Source: Mycobacterium sp. M26 (GTDB taxonomy: Bacteria > Actinomycetota > Actinomycetes > Mycobacteriales > Mycobacteriaceae). Taken from it: a DNA stretch of 64,000 nt. Under the pieces are notes generated by a model. It was given only the letters and a program-made list of their open reading frames with translations. It did not search any database and had not been told where the DNA came from. This document shows, in pieces, positions 27,641 to 36,531 of the stretch (positions are counted from its first letter, which is position 1; every line of letters starts with the position of its first letter). The stretch is taken from the NCBI RefSeq assembly GCF_001494595.1, contig NZ_LN929908.1, positions 2,083,716 through 2,147,715 of the forward strand, in the 5' to 3' direction. The position numbers and the translations under genes are program-made.

Positions 27641-28363
27641 GTGACCGCAGCTGTCGCCGACCCACTGATCCGGGCCATGACGATTCGCCGGGTACTGCCG
27701 GTGCACGAGTCCAGCCGGCGGTTGCGACGACTGACCCCCGACGCGCCCCGGGTGCACGGTGTGGCCCTGATGGCTGACGTGTCGCGGCGGCGATGGTGGC
27801 CGCTGGAACCGGTGGTCCGCAGCGGCCGGCTGGCCGTCATGTACGAGGCCGCCGTCGCCGAGCTGGACAACCGGCGGACCGCCGCCGCGCAGGTCGCTGC
27901 GGCCTTCACCCACGCGGTGCTGGGCCGGGTGCTGACGCTGCTGATGCTCGAGGGGCGGGCCTGGGACGCCGGCCCGGACAACCTGTGGATGCACGTCGAC
28001 TCCGAGGGGGCGATCGACTGGGCCGGCGTGGTCAACCCGACGCTGCGGGTGCTGCCCGACGACCCGGCCAGCACCGGCGTGGTCCGGCTGCCGGGCGAGG
28101 CCGCCCTGGCCACCTGGACCGCCCACCGCTGCCACCGCTCGCTGGCTCCGCTGTTCGAGGAACTGCAGGACCTCAGCGGCGGCGCGCTGACCACGACCGC
28201 GATGTGGCAGTCGGTGGGGGCCGCCGCGGTGATCACCGCCACCCAGGTGCCGCTGATGTCCGGTGCCGGCGAGGTGGTCTGCATGCGCCGAGCCCAGGCG
28301 GTTCTGGACGCGCTGGCCGGCTTCGGCCTGCCGGTGCGCGCCGTGCGCCGCATCGCTTCCTAG
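27641..28363 (+). CDS. Iron-box-controlled protein, weakly FhuF-like
   Basis: 240 residues from GTG 27641 with an excellent GAGGAGGTG ribosome site. No signal peptide or membrane segment. The ordering of a ligand-domain-like N-terminal half and a C-terminal AMWQSVGAAAV helix recalls FhuF/IucA-type ferric-siderophore reductases. However, the FhuF C-terminal four-Cys [2Fe-2S] cluster is absent: only two isolated Cys are present. Tandem iron boxes upstream make an iron-starvation role likely. It is inserted between blaI and the thioesterase gene, where M. tuberculosis, as I recall, has nothing. Function is inference; it could act in siderophore handling without reductase activity. Confidence 0.65.
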   Translation: MTAAVADPLIRAMTIRRVLPVHESSRRLRRLTPDAPRVHGVALMADVSRRRWWPLEPVVRSGRLAVMYEAAVAELDNRRTAAAQVAAAFTHAVLGRVLTLLMLEGRAWDAGPDNLWMHVDSEGAIDWAGVVNPTLRVLPDDPASTGVVRLPGEAALATWTAHRCHRSLAPLFEELQDLSGGALTTTAMWQSVGAAAVITATQVPLMSGAGEVVCMRRAQAVLDALAGFGLPVRAVRRIAS

Positions 28364-28416
28364 CTTCGGACCGCGCCGGAGTCCTGAGGGCTGCAGAGAC
28401 TCCCGGTCCATCCCGA

Positions 28417-28451
28417 GGACGGACCCCGCGTATCACGCGCGGGGTCCGTCC
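28417..28451. terminator. Strong 14-bp stem-loop terminator
   Basis: Perfect 14-bp stem (28417-28430 with 28438-28451) and a 7-base loop TATCACG. It lies 54 bases past the iron-box gene stop and 18 bases before the thioesterase start. Only CTGT follows, with no T-run. Confidence 0.75.
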
Positions 28452-28468
28452 CTGTAAACACGTAAATC

Positions 28469-28897
28469 GTGCAACCGGATCAGTCGCTCACCGAGCAGAT
28501 CGCCTTCGACGCCCCCTTCGACAACCAGCTCGGGTTGCAGTTCACCGAGCTCACCGTCGACGGCGCCAAAGCCCAGCTCGAGGTGACGCCCAAGCTGCTG
28601 CAGCCGATGGGCATCGTGCACGGCGGGGTGTATTGCGCGGTGATCGAGTCGATGGCCAGCACCTCGGCCTACGTCTGGCTCGCGGCCAACGGCGGCGGCA
28701 ACGTGGTCGGCGTCAACAACAACACCGACTTCCTGCGGGCCATCGGCTCCGGCACGGTCTACGGCGTCTCGGAGCCGATCCACCGCGGCCGCCGCCAGCA
28801 GCTGTGGCTGGTCACCATCCGCGATGACAAGGATCGTCTGCTTGCCCGCGGCCAGGTGCGGCTGCAGAACCTGGAAGTCGATCCGCCGCAGCAGTAG
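28469..28897 (+). CDS. PaaI-type hotdog thioesterase (Rv1847 type)
   Basis: 142 residues. Hotdog-fold 4HBT domain with MGIVHGGVYCAVIESMAS (the HGG motif and an acidic helix residue). Such enzymes hydrolyse aryl- or acyl-CoA thioesters in the cytosol. Start GTG 28469. It precedes ureA by 47 bases in the same direction, as in M. tuberculosis, but a link to urease is not evident. Confidence 0.85.
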   Translation: MQPDQSLTEQIAFDAPFDNQLGLQFTELTVDGAKAQLEVTPKLLQPMGIVHGGVYCAVIESMASTSAYVWLAANGGGNVVGVNNNTDFLRAIGSGTVYGVSEPIHRGRRQQLWLVTIRDDKDRLLARGQVRLQNLEVDPPQQ

Positions 28898-28944
28898 CGC
28901 CGCCGCCCTGCCGATGCGTGCGCGCCGTGGCAGGATCGCGCACT

Positions 28945-29247
28945 ATGCGCCTGACACCGCATGAAACCGACCGGCTGCTGATCTCCTACGCGGCCGACCT
29001 CGCCCGTCGCCGACAGGCCCGCGGACTGAAGCTCAACCATCCCGAGACGGTCGCGATCATCACCGATCACATCCTCGAGGGTGCCCGGGACGGCCGCACC
29101 GTCGCCGAGCTGATGGTCAGCGGACGTGAGGTGCTGACCCGCGCCGACGTCATGGACGGCGTGCCGGAGATGCTGCACGACGTACAGGTCGAGGCCACCT
29201 TCCCGGACGGCACCAAACTCGTCACCGTCCACCATCCGATCCCGTGA
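28945..29247 (+). CDS. ureA: Urease gamma subunit
   Basis: 100 residues, standard UreA length, from ATG 28945 (MRLTPHETDRLLI). A further in-frame ATG upstream would add nine residues with no similarity. Conserved LKLNHPE, ILEGARDG and VPEMLHDVQVEATFPDGTKL segments. First gene of the ureABCFGD cluster. Urease hydrolyses urea to ammonia and carbonic acid in the cytoplasm. Confidence 0.96.
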   Translation: MRLTPHETDRLLISYAADLARRRQARGLKLNHPETVAIITDHILEGARDGRTVAELMVSGREVLTRADVMDGVPEMLHDVQVEATFPDGTKLVTVHHPIP

Positions 29248-29263
29248 CCGCCAGGAGCGCGCA

Positions 29264-29578
29264 GTGATTCCCGGAGAAGTCCTCCTCGGTGACGGCGACA
29301 TCGAGCTCAACGCCGGTGCGCCGCGCCTGGAGCTGGAGATCGTCAACACCGGCGACCGCCCGGTCCAGGTCGGCAGCCATGTGCATCTGCCGCAGGCCAA
29401 CGCGGCGCTGGCCTTCGACCGCACCGCCGCCTACGGCTACCGCTTCGACATCCCGGCGGGCACCGCGGTCCGCTTCGAACCCGGTGTCGCCCAGCGGGTC
29501 TCGCTGGTGCCGCTGCGCGGCTCCCGTGAGGTCCACGGGCTGAGCCTGAACCCGCCCGGAAGGCTCGACTTGCGATGA
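29264..29578 (+). CDS. ureB: Urease beta subunit
   Basis: 104 residues from GTG 29264 after CCAGGAG. Conserved UreB segments IPGEVLLGDGDIELN, TGDRPVQVGSHVHL and RFDIPAGTAVRFEPG. Assembles with UreA and UreC into the trimeric core. Confidence 0.96.
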   Translation: MIPGEVLLGDGDIELNAGAPRLELEIVNTGDRPVQVGSHVHLPQANAALAFDRTAAYGYRFDIPAGTAVRFEPGVAQRVSLVPLRGSREVHGLSLNPPGRLDLR

Positions 29579-29603
29579 GCGCTTGCGCGAAGAGAATCGA
29601 CCG

Positions 29604-31325
29604 ATGACCGCGCTGTCCCGCGCGCGCTACGCCGCGCTGTTCGGCCCCACCACCGGTGACCGGATCCGGCTGGCCGATACCGACCTGTTGGTGGAGATCA
29701 CCGAAGACCGTAGCGGCGGACCGGGCCTGGCCGGTGACGAGGCGGTGTTCGGTGGCGGCAAGGTGCTGCGCGAGTCGATGGGGCAGGGTCGGGCCACCCG
29801 CGCCGACGGCGCACCCGACACGGTGATCACCGGGGCGGTGATCGTCGACTACTGGGGAATCATCAAGGCCGACATCGGCATTCGTGATGGCCGGATCGTG
29901 GCTATCGGTAAGGCCGGCAATCCCGACATCATGTCCGGGGTGCACCCCGACCTGGTGGTGGGCCCGTCCACCGAGATCATCGCCGGCAACGGCCGCATCG
30001 TCACCGCGGGCGCCATCGACTGTCACGTCCACCTGATCTGCCCGCAGATCATGGAGGAGGCCATCGGCGGCGGTATCACCACGATCGTCGCCGGCGGCAC
30101 CGGACCGGCCGAGGGCAGCAAGGCCACCACCGTCACGCCCGGAGCGTGGCATCTGGCCCGGATGCTGGAATCGCTGGACACCTGGCCGCTCAACGTGGCG
30201 CTGCTCGGCAAGGGCAACACCGTGAGCTCCGAGGCCATGTGGGAGCAATTGCGCGGCGGCGCAGCCGGTTTCAAGCTGCACGAGGACTGGGGGACCACCC
30301 CCGCCGCGATCGACGCGTGCCTGACAGTGGCCGACGCCGCCGGGGTACAGGTGAACATCCACACCGACACGCTCAACGAAGCGGGCTTCGTCGAGGACAC
30401 CCTGGCCGCCATCAAGGGCCGCGCGATCCACGCCTACCACACCGAGGGCGCCGGCGGCGGCCACGCACCGGACATCATCACCGTCGCCGCCGAGTCCTAT
30501 GTGCTGCCCAGCTCCACCAACCCGACCCGCCCGCACACCGTCAACACCCTCGACGAGCACCTCGACATGCTGATGGTCTGCCACCACCTGAACCCCAGCG
30601 TGCCGGAGGATCTGGCCTTCGCTGAGAGCCGGATCCGGCCCTCGACCATCGCCGCCGAGGACCTGCTGCACGATATCGGCGCGATCTCGATGATCGGCAG
30701 CGACGCCCAGGCGATGGGCCGCATCGGCGAGGTGGTGCTGCGCACCTGGCAGACCGCGCATGTGATGAAGCGCCGCCGCGGGGCCCTGGAGGGCGACGGC
30801 GCCGCGGACAACAACCGGGTCCGCCGCTATGTCGCGAAATACACCATCTGCCCGGCAGTAGCGCACGGCCTGGACCATGAGATCGGCAGCGTCGAGGTGG
30901 GCAAGCTGGCCGATCTGGTGCTGTGGGAGCCGGAGTTCTTCGGTGTGCGCCCGCACGCGGTGCTCAAGGGCGGCATGATCGCCTGGGCCGCGATGGGTGA
31001 CGCCAACGCCTCCATCCCGACCCCGCAACCGGTGTTGCCGCGCCCGATGTTCGGCGCCGCACCGGCCGCTGCCGCGGCGACCTCGGTGCACTTCGTTGCC
31101 CCGCAGGCCATCGAGGACGGTCTGGCCGACCGGATCGCGGTCAACCGGCGGCTGGTGCCGGTCGGTAATGTCCGCTCGATCGGCAAGGCCCAGATGCCGC
31201 TCAACGACGCCCAGCCGCAGATCGAGGTCGATCCCGACACCTTCACCGTGCGCATCGACGGTCAGGTGTGGCAGGAACAGCCGGCCACCGAACTTCCCAT
31301 GGCGCAACGCTATTTCCTGTTCTGA
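29604..31325 (+). CDS. ureC: Urease alpha (catalytic) subunit
   Basis: 573 residues from ATG 29604. A TTG 21 bases upstream is possible, but the ATG start aligns with other UreC N-termini (MTALSRARYAALFGPTTGD). All active-site residues are present: nickel ligands H141, H143, carbamylated K224, H253, H279 and D367; catalytic H327; the flap Cys C326; and H226. These are offset +7 from Klebsiella numbering. Holoenzyme is therefore predicted to be active. The last base overlaps the ureF start. Confidence 0.97.
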   Translation: MTALSRARYAALFGPTTGDRIRLADTDLLVEITEDRSGGPGLAGDEAVFGGGKVLRESMGQGRATRADGAPDTVITGAVIVDYWGIIKADIGIRDGRIVAIGKAGNPDIMSGVHPDLVVGPSTEIIAGNGRIVTAGAIDCHVHLICPQIMEEAIGGGITTIVAGGTGPAEGSKATTVTPGAWHLARMLESLDTWPLNVALLGKGNTVSSEAMWEQLRGGAAGFKLHEDWGTTPAAIDACLTVADAAGVQVNIHTDTLNEAGFVEDTLAAIKGRAIHAYHTEGAGGGHAPDIITVAAESYVLPSSTNPTRPHTVNTLDEHLDMLMVCHHLNPSVPEDLAFAESRIRPSTIAAEDLLHDIGAISMIGSDAQAMGRIGEVVLRTWQTAHVMKRRRGALEGDGAADNNRVRRYVAKYTICPAVAHGLDHEIGSVEVGKLADLVLWEPEFFGVRPHAVLKGGMIAWAAMGDANASIPTPQPVLPRPMFGAAPAAAAATSVHFVAPQAIEDGLADRIAVNRRLVPVGNVRSIGKAQMPLNDAQPQIEVDPDTFTVRIDGQVWQEQPATELPMAQRYFLF

Positions 31326-31954
31326 TGTCCATCACGCTGCTCACCCTCGCCGACTCCCGGTTGCCCACCGGGGGACACGTGCACTCCGGCGGGGTGGAGG
31401 AAGCGGTCACCAGCCGGCTCGTGGTGGACCTCGCCACGCTGGAGGCCTACCTGCTCCGCCGCATCCGGACCAGTGGTCTGGTGACCGCGTCGATCGCGGC
31501 CGCCGTACACCGGGGCGAGCTGACTGTGGCGGCCGCCGACGCTGAAACCGATGCCCGCACACCGGCTCCGGCCACCCGGCTGTCCTCGCGCGCGCAGGGC
31601 CGTGGGTTGCTGCGGCTGGCGCGGCGGGTGTGGCCCGAGGGCGATTGGGACGCACTCGGCGCCCGGCCCCATCTCGCGGTGGCGGCAGGCCGGGTGGGCG
31701 CGGTCAGCGGGCTGAGCCCCGAGCAGACCGCGCAGTCGATGGTGTACACCACCATGACCGGCACCGCGACCGCCGCCCAGCGCTTGCTGGCCCTGGACCC
31801 CGCCGACGTCGCGGCGCTCACGTTCGGGCTGGCTGAGCTCTGCGAACGTACCGCCGTCGAGGCCGCCCAGGGTCTCGCCGACCTGTCCGACCCGCTGCTC
31901 GACGAATTGGCCCAGCGCCACACCGAGCGGGACCGCCCCCTGTTCGTCTCCTGA
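31325..31954 (+). CDS. ureF: Urease accessory protein UreF
   Basis: 209 residues from ATG 31325, which overlaps the ureC stop (TGATG). Begins SITLLTLADSRLPTGGHVHS, the typical UreF N-terminus. Mostly helical. Works with UreD and UreG as a checkpoint for GTP-dependent nickel insertion. Confidence 0.93.
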   Translation: MSITLLTLADSRLPTGGHVHSGGVEEAVTSRLVVDLATLEAYLLRRIRTSGLVTASIAAAVHRGELTVAAADAETDARTPAPATRLSSRAQGRGLLRLARRVWPEGDWDALGARPHLAVAAGRVGAVSGLSPEQTAQSMVYTTMTGTATAAQRLLALDPADVAALTFGLAELCERTAVEAAQGLADLSDPLLDELAQRHTERDRPLFVS

Positions 31955-31964
31955 AAGAAGCCTC

Positions 31965-32645
31965 ATGCCACCACATTTCATTGACGGCGAACCGCATTCC
32001 CATATCGAGCGGCCCAAGCGGGTGCGGCAGCCCGGCGAGCCGTTGCGGATCGGGATCGGCGGGCCGGTCGGCTCCGGTAAGACCGCTCTGGTGGCCGCGC
32101 TGTGCCGGCAACTGCGTGACGAACTGTCGCTGGCGGTGCTGACGAACGATATCTACACCACCGAGGACGCCGACTTTCTGCGCCGCCATGCGGTGCTGCC
32201 CGACGACCGGATCGCCGCCGTGCAGACCGGCGGCTGCCCGCACACCGCGATCCGCGACGACATCACCGCCAACCTCGACGCCATCGACGACCTGATCGCC
32301 GGTCACGACCACCTTGACCTGATCCTGGTGGAGTCCGGCGGTGACAATCTGACCGCGACGTTCTCCTCCGGTCTGATCGACGTCCAGATCTTCGTCATCG
32401 ACGTCGCGGGCGGCGACAAGGTGCCCCGCAAGGGCGGACCCGGCGTGACGTTCTCGGATCTGTTGGTGGTCAACAAGACCGACCTCGCTCCGCTGGTGGG
32501 TGCTGATCTGGACGTGATGCGCCGCGACGCCGCGAAAGTCCGTGAGGGCCGCCCGACGGCGCTGATCTCGCTGACCGAGGACCCGGCCGCCACGCCGGTG
32601 CTGGACTGGGTGCGCGAGCAACTGCGCGTGCACCAGCCGGCCTAG
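31965..32645 (+). CDS. ureG: Urease accessory GTPase UreG
   Basis: 226 residues. P-loop GPVGSGKT at 33-40, nickel-binding CPH motif (GGCPHTAIRDD), and guanine-specificity motif VVNKTDLAP. The His-rich N-terminus is short (HFIDGEPHSH). It supplies GTP hydrolysis and delivers nickel to urease. Ten bases follow the ureF stop. Confidence 0.96.
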   Translation: MPPHFIDGEPHSHIERPKRVRQPGEPLRIGIGGPVGSGKTALVAALCRQLRDELSLAVLTNDIYTTEDADFLRRHAVLPDDRIAAVQTGGCPHTAIRDDITANLDAIDDLIAGHDHLDLILVESGGDNLTATFSSGLIDVQIFVIDVAGGDKVPRKGGPGVTFSDLLVVNKTDLAPLVGADLDVMRRDAAKVREGRPTALISLTEDPAATPVLDWVREQLRVHQPA

Positions 32646-32655
32646 AGTCCGCGCT

Positions 32656-33288
32656 GTGCATTCCGACGTCGTGGTGGTGGCCGAACCCGGCCGATTACCG
32701 CGCATCGAGTGCCGCGGGGGAGTCGCGGCACGCTATACCGAAACCGACACCGTGCACTTCGTGTCGGCGGCGGCCACCCCGCTGGGCGGTGACACCATCG
32801 CCGTGCGGTTGATCGTGGAACCCGGTGCGAGGCTGCGGGTGCGCAGTGCCGCGGCCACCGTCGTGCTGCCCGGCGCGGACTCCCGCGAGTCGCGGGCCTG
32901 CTGGCAGATCGAGGTCGGCGGGGAACTCGACCTCGACCCGGAGCCAACCGTGGTGGCCGCCGACTCCCGGCACCTGAGCCAGGTCCGCGTCCAGCTGGCC
33001 GACACGGCCCGGCTGCGTATCCGCGAGCGGGTCCAGATCGGCAGAACCGATGAACGGGAAGGGTTCTGGAGCGGGGCGATGTGGGCCGACCGGTCCGGGA
33101 CCCCGCTGCTGCGGCACCGCGTCGAGCTCGGGACCGGGTCGGTGGCCGACGATGCGCTGGGCGTGCCGCTGGCATGTGTCAGCGAGCTGCGCTTCCCCGA
33201 ACCCGCCGAGGACGCGGCGGGCACCACCTTGGAGCTGGCCGGCGGCGGCAGCCTGTCCACCTGGCAGGGTGCGCGCCTCTATTCGTGA
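32656..33288 (+). CDS. ureD: Urease accessory protein UreD
   Basis: 210 residues from GTG 32656. Matches the short mycobacterial UreD (about 208 residues): beta-rich with YTETDTVHFVSAAATPLGGD and LRVRSAAATVVLPG. Scaffold for the UreF/UreG maturation complex. The ureG stop overlaps a TAGAGT placed 7 bases before the GTG, so a leaderless internal promoter is possible. The last 10 bases overlap the convergent histidine-kinase gene. Confidence 0.9.
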   Translation: MHSDVVVVAEPGRLPRIECRGGVAARYTETDTVHFVSAAATPLGGDTIAVRLIVEPGARLRVRSAAATVVLPGADSRESRACWQIEVGGELDLDPEPTVVAADSRHLSQVRVQLADTARLRIRERVQIGRTDEREGFWSGAMWADRSGTPLLRHRVELGTGSVADDALGVPLACVSELRFPEPAEDAAGTTLELAGGGSLSTWQGARLYS

Positions 33289-34640
33289 CGGCCGGCCAGC
33301 GTCAGCACCAGGCGGGCGCCACCCAGCGGGCTGCTATCCAAATGTGCTGTGCCACCATGCAATTCGGCCTGCTGCGCCACCAGGGCCAACCCCAGGCCGG
33401 AACCGGACCGCGACGCCGTCGAGCCGCGGGAGAACCGTTCGAACACCGCCGCCCGCTCCGACTCGGGCACCCCGCTGCCGTTGTCATCGACGGCGATCTG
33501 CACGCCGTCTGCCGAACTCTCCAGCGACAGCCGCACCTCGGTGGCCCCGCCGTGCTTGACCGCGTTGGCGATCGCGTTGTCGATGACCAGCCGCAGGCCC
33601 ACCGGCAGACCCACCATCAGCACCGCCGGTGAGGGCACCAGCGAGACTTTCAGATCCTGATAGATCCGCTCGGCATCGTGCGCGGCCCGGTCCAGCAGGT
33701 CGGTGACGTCGAACGGCACAAAGTCGTCGGCAGTGGTCAGCTCACCCTGGGCCAGGCGCTCCAGGGCCGTCAGGGTGGCCTCGATGCGGCTCTGGGTGCG
33801 GATCACGTCGCCGATCACCTCGGTGCGCTGCTCGGGGCCGAGATCCAGCGTGGAGAGCACCTCGAGGTTGGTGCGCATCGCGGTAAGCGGGGTGCGCAAT
33901 TCGTGGGAGGCCACCGCGGCGAAGTCCCTGGCGGACTCCAGCGCGGCCTTGGTGCGGTCCTGCTCGTCGCCGATACGGGCCAGCATGCCCTCGACGGCCT
34001 CTGCGATCTCGACGGCCTCCCGGACACCGCGCACCTGCACTTCATCCGGGTTGGACTGCGCGTTGATGGCCCGGGCCTGCTGGGCCAGCAGCCGGAACGG
34101 GTTGATCATGATCAGCGAGATCAGCCAACCCACGACGATGGTGCCGACGATCACCCCGGCGCAGATCAGCAGCACCCGCAGGTGCAGCTCGTCGATCCGG
34201 TGTTTGGTCTCGGTCAGCGGGGCGCCCAGCGCGATCGTCGCCCCGGCCACCGAAAACGTCCGCACCCGGTACTCGACGCCGCCGATGGTGGTGTTCGCGT
34301 AGCCGTTGGGCAGCTCGGGCAGTTCCACGTTGGGGGGCACCGACATCGCGAGCCCACCGACGCGCACGGTGCGCACCAGGTTGCCGTCCGGGGTGGGTGC
34401 GCCCTCGCCGGGCGGGCGCGTGCTCAGCAGGGTGCTGAAGTCACCGAGGCTGCTCACCGAGTCCAGCCGGCGGTCGAGCTGGCTGTACTGGTCGTGGGTG
34501 ACGCCGATCCACACCCAGGTGCCCAGCGTGAGCACCAGGATCACCACCGACAGCGCCGCGACGATGACGATGCTGCGCAGCGAAAGAACCCGGGTCGGCA
34601 GCCGTTGCAGAACCCGGTAGACGAGTTCGTCGGGCTTCAT
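33279..34640 (-). CDS. Orphan PrrB-like sensor histidine kinase
   Basis: 453 residues from ATG 34640. A GTG five codons upstream is an alternative. Two membrane helices at about 24-47 and 154-178 flank an extracytoplasmic sensor, followed by HAMP, a dimerisation/phosphoacceptor helix with H246 in ASHELRTPL, and an HATPase domain with N-box VIDNAIANAVKHGG and G-box GSGLGLALVAQQ. The kinase core is very close to M. tuberculosis PrrB (Rv0902c) as I recall it; the sensor region is more divergent. No response regulator is adjacent. The 3' end overlaps ureD by 10 bases. It may signal to PrrA or a distant partner. Confidence 0.85.
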   Translation of the reverse strand: MKPDELVYRVLQRLPTRVLSLRSIVIVAALSVVILVLTLGTWVWIGVTHDQYSQLDRRLDSVSSLGDFSTLLSTRPPGEGAPTPDGNLVRTVRVGGLAMSVPPNVELPELPNGYANTTIGGVEYRVRTFSVAGATIALGAPLTETKHRIDELHLRVLLICAGVIVGTIVVGWLISLIMINPFRLLAQQARAINAQSNPDEVQVRGVREAVEIAEAVEGMLARIGDEQDRTKAALESARDFAAVASHELRTPLTAMRTNLEVLSTLDLGPEQRTEVIGDVIRTQSRIEATLTALERLAQGELTTADDFVPFDVTDLLDRAAHDAERIYQDLKVSLVPSPAVLMVGLPVGLRLVIDNAIANAVKHGGATEVRLSLESSADGVQIAVDDNGSGVPESERAAVFERFSRGSTASRSGSGLGLALVAQQAELHGGTAHLDSSPLGGARLVLTLAGRHE

Positions 34641-34684
34641 GACCACGCCGACCACCTTAGAGTGCGCCGGCTTTCACGCTCGGG

Positions 34685-35047
34685 TCAGACCACCCCGGGG
34701 GCCAGCGGCCGCTGCCCGATCCCGCACCGGTTGCGGAAATCGGTCGACGGCTGACGGATGTTGTCCAGGTCGGTGCGGACCTGCGGGTTGGCATCCAGGT
34801 AGGCCTGCGTCTTGGCGCCGATCTCCTTCTTCGGCAGGCCCTGCAGGCTGCTGAAGAAGTCGTTCACGTCCGGATGCGTGAACAGGTAGGTCGACATGGC
34901 CGCCGACACACCGGCCATGATTCCGGTCATGTCGGCGGTGGTGCAGTTCGGCGGCTGATCCGCTGCGGCGGGGCCGGCAGCAGTCAGCAGCACCGCAGCA
35001 GCGCCCAGCGCTGCAGCGGCCGCGCGGCGCACAGACCTTGATGACAT
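34685..35047 (-). CDS. Secreted hemophore-like protein (Rv0203 family)
   Basis: 120 residues from ATG 35047 after GAGGGGGC. Sec signal peptide with cleavage expected after about residue 29 (PAAA-D). The mature protein is helical with two cysteines, C35 and C108, matching the disulfide of the mycobacterial heme-binding hemophore family. Conserved THPDVNDFF and YLDANPQVRTDL segments. Rv0203 carries heme to MmpL transporters in M. tuberculosis. Heme binding here is inferred from family resemblance. Stands between the orphan kinase and ndh. Confidence 0.72.
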   Translation of the reverse strand: MSSRSVRRAAAAALGAAAVLLTAAGPAAADQPPNCTTADMTGIMAGVSAAMSTYLFTHPDVNDFFSSLQGLPKKEIGAKTQAYLDANPQVRTDLDNIRQPSTDFRNRCGIGQRPLAPGVV

Positions 35048-35160
35048 GGAGCCCCCTCGGTGTGGTGTGTCCTGGCGATCATCGTAGGCCAGCGCACCTG
35101 CTGGAACGGTCGAATCACCCGCGGGCGCGGGGATACCCAGCGAACGCACAGACCTCGTCG

Positions 35161-36531
35161 TCAGGACGCGGCTTTCTCGTCCTCTACGGCGGCGGCGATC
35201 TCCTCGAGTTGCTCGATCCGCGTTCGCGCGTAGGCCTGCTGCTCGGTGATCGTCAACTGGCCGCGGTGGCTGCCGATGAACGTGCTGATCCACGACAGCG
35301 ATGTGGTCAGTCGCGCCTTGAACCCGACCAGGTAGATCAGGTGCAGGAACAGCCAGGCCAGCCAGGCGAAGAAGCCGGCGAACTCGATCTTGCCGATCTT
35401 GGCCACCGCCGAGTATCGCGACACCGTGGCCATCGAGCCCTTGTCGAAGTACTCGAACGGCTCGCGGGCGGCCGGGTCGGCGCCCTTGAGCTCGGCCTTG
35501 ATGAGCTTGGCAGCATAGGCGGCGCCCTGGATGGCGCCCTGCGCCATTCCGGGGACACCGTCGACGAAGGCCATGTCGCCAATCACGAAGACGTTCGGGT
35601 GACCGGGGACGGTCAGGTCGGGCAGCACCTTGACCCGGCCGGCGCGGTCGACCTCGGCGCCGGATTGGTTGGCGATGATCTTGCCCAGCGGGCTGGCCGA
35701 CACACCGGCCGACCACACCTTCGTCGCGCATTCGATGCGGTCGATGGTGCCGTCACCACGCTTGACGCTGATGCCGTTGCGGTCGACGTCGGTGACCATC
35801 GCGCCGAGCTGAATCTCGACACCCAGCTTCTCCAGCCGGGCGGCGGCCTTCTGGCCCAGCTTCTCGCCCATCGGCGGCAGCACCGCCGGTGCGGCGTCGA
35901 GCAGGATCACCCGCGCCTTGGTGGAATCGATGTGCCGGAAGGCGCCCTTGAGGGTGTGGTCGGCGAGCTCGGCGATCTGGCCGGCCATCTCCACACCGGT
36001 GGGCCCCGCGCCGACCACCACGAAGGTGAGCAGCTTGTCGCGGCGCACGGGGTCGCTGGAGCGCTCGGCCTGCTCGAAGGCGCCGAGGATGCGGCCGCGC
36101 AGCTCAAGGGCGTCGTCGATGCTCTTCATGCCGGGCGCCCACTCCGCGAAGTGGTCGTTGCCGAAGTAGGACTGACCGGCGCCGGCGGCCACGATCAGGG
36201 TGTCGAAGGGCGTCCGGTAGGTGTGGCCCAGCAGGATCGAATCGACCGTCTTGTTGTCGAGGTCGATGTTGGTGACCTCGCCGAGCAGCACCTGGCAGTT
36301 CTTCTGGTCCTTCAAGACCACGCGGGTCGGCGGGGCGATCTCGCCCTCGGAGATGATGCCGGTGGCCACCTGGTACAGCAGCGGCTGGAACAGGTGGTGG
36401 GTGGTCTTGGCGATCATCTTGATGTCGACGTCGGCGCGCTTGAGCTTCTTGGCGGCGTTGAGCCCGCCGAAGCCGGATCCGATGATGACGACCTTGTGCT
36501 TATCCGATGGAGTGGCACCGGGATGGGTCAT
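35161..36531 (-). CDS. ndh: Type II NADH dehydrogenase
   Basis: 456 residues. FAD-binding GSGFGG at 18-23 and NADH-binding VGAGPTG with glycines at 174, 176 and 179. The C-terminal amphipathic/hydrophobic region (FFAWLAWLFLHLIYLVGF) anchors it to the membrane. It oxidises NADH and reduces menaquinone without proton pumping. In mycobacteria it is the main NADH dehydrogenase. The ATG at 36531 has GAGGAG upstream, and TACCGT in the leader is a likely -10. Confidence 0.96.
   Translation of the reverse strand: MTHPGATPSDKHKVVIIGSGFGGLNAAKKLKRADVDIKMIAKTTHHLFQPLLYQVATGIISEGEIAPPTRVVLKDQKNCQVLLGEVTNIDLDNKTVDSILLGHTYRTPFDTLIVAAGAGQSYFGNDHFAEWAPGMKSIDDALELRGRILGAFEQAERSSDPVRRDKLLTFVVVGAGPTGVEMAGQIAELADHTLKGAFRHIDSTKARVILLDAAPAVLPPMGEKLGQKAAARLEKLGVEIQLGAMVTDVDRNGISVKRGDGTIDRIECATKVWSAGVSASPLGKIIANQSGAEVDRAGRVKVLPDLTVPGHPNVFVIGDMAFVDGVPGMAQGAIQGAAYAAKLIKAELKGADPAAREPFEYFDKGSMATVSRYSAVAKIGKIEFAGFFAWLAWLFLHLIYLVGFKARLTTSLSWISTFIGSHRGQLTITEQQAYARTRIEQLEEIAAAVEDEKAAS

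Noticed and set aside
29343..31307. 654-codon open frame antisense to ureC
   Set aside because: Opposite-strand shadow of a gene with all urease active-site residues. No ribosome site or recognisable domain.
34685..35731. A 348-residue reading of the hemophore-like gene with a long N-terminal extension
   Set aside because: The extension overlaps ndh on the same strand and lacks similarity. The signal peptide starts at ATG 35047 with a good ribosome site.
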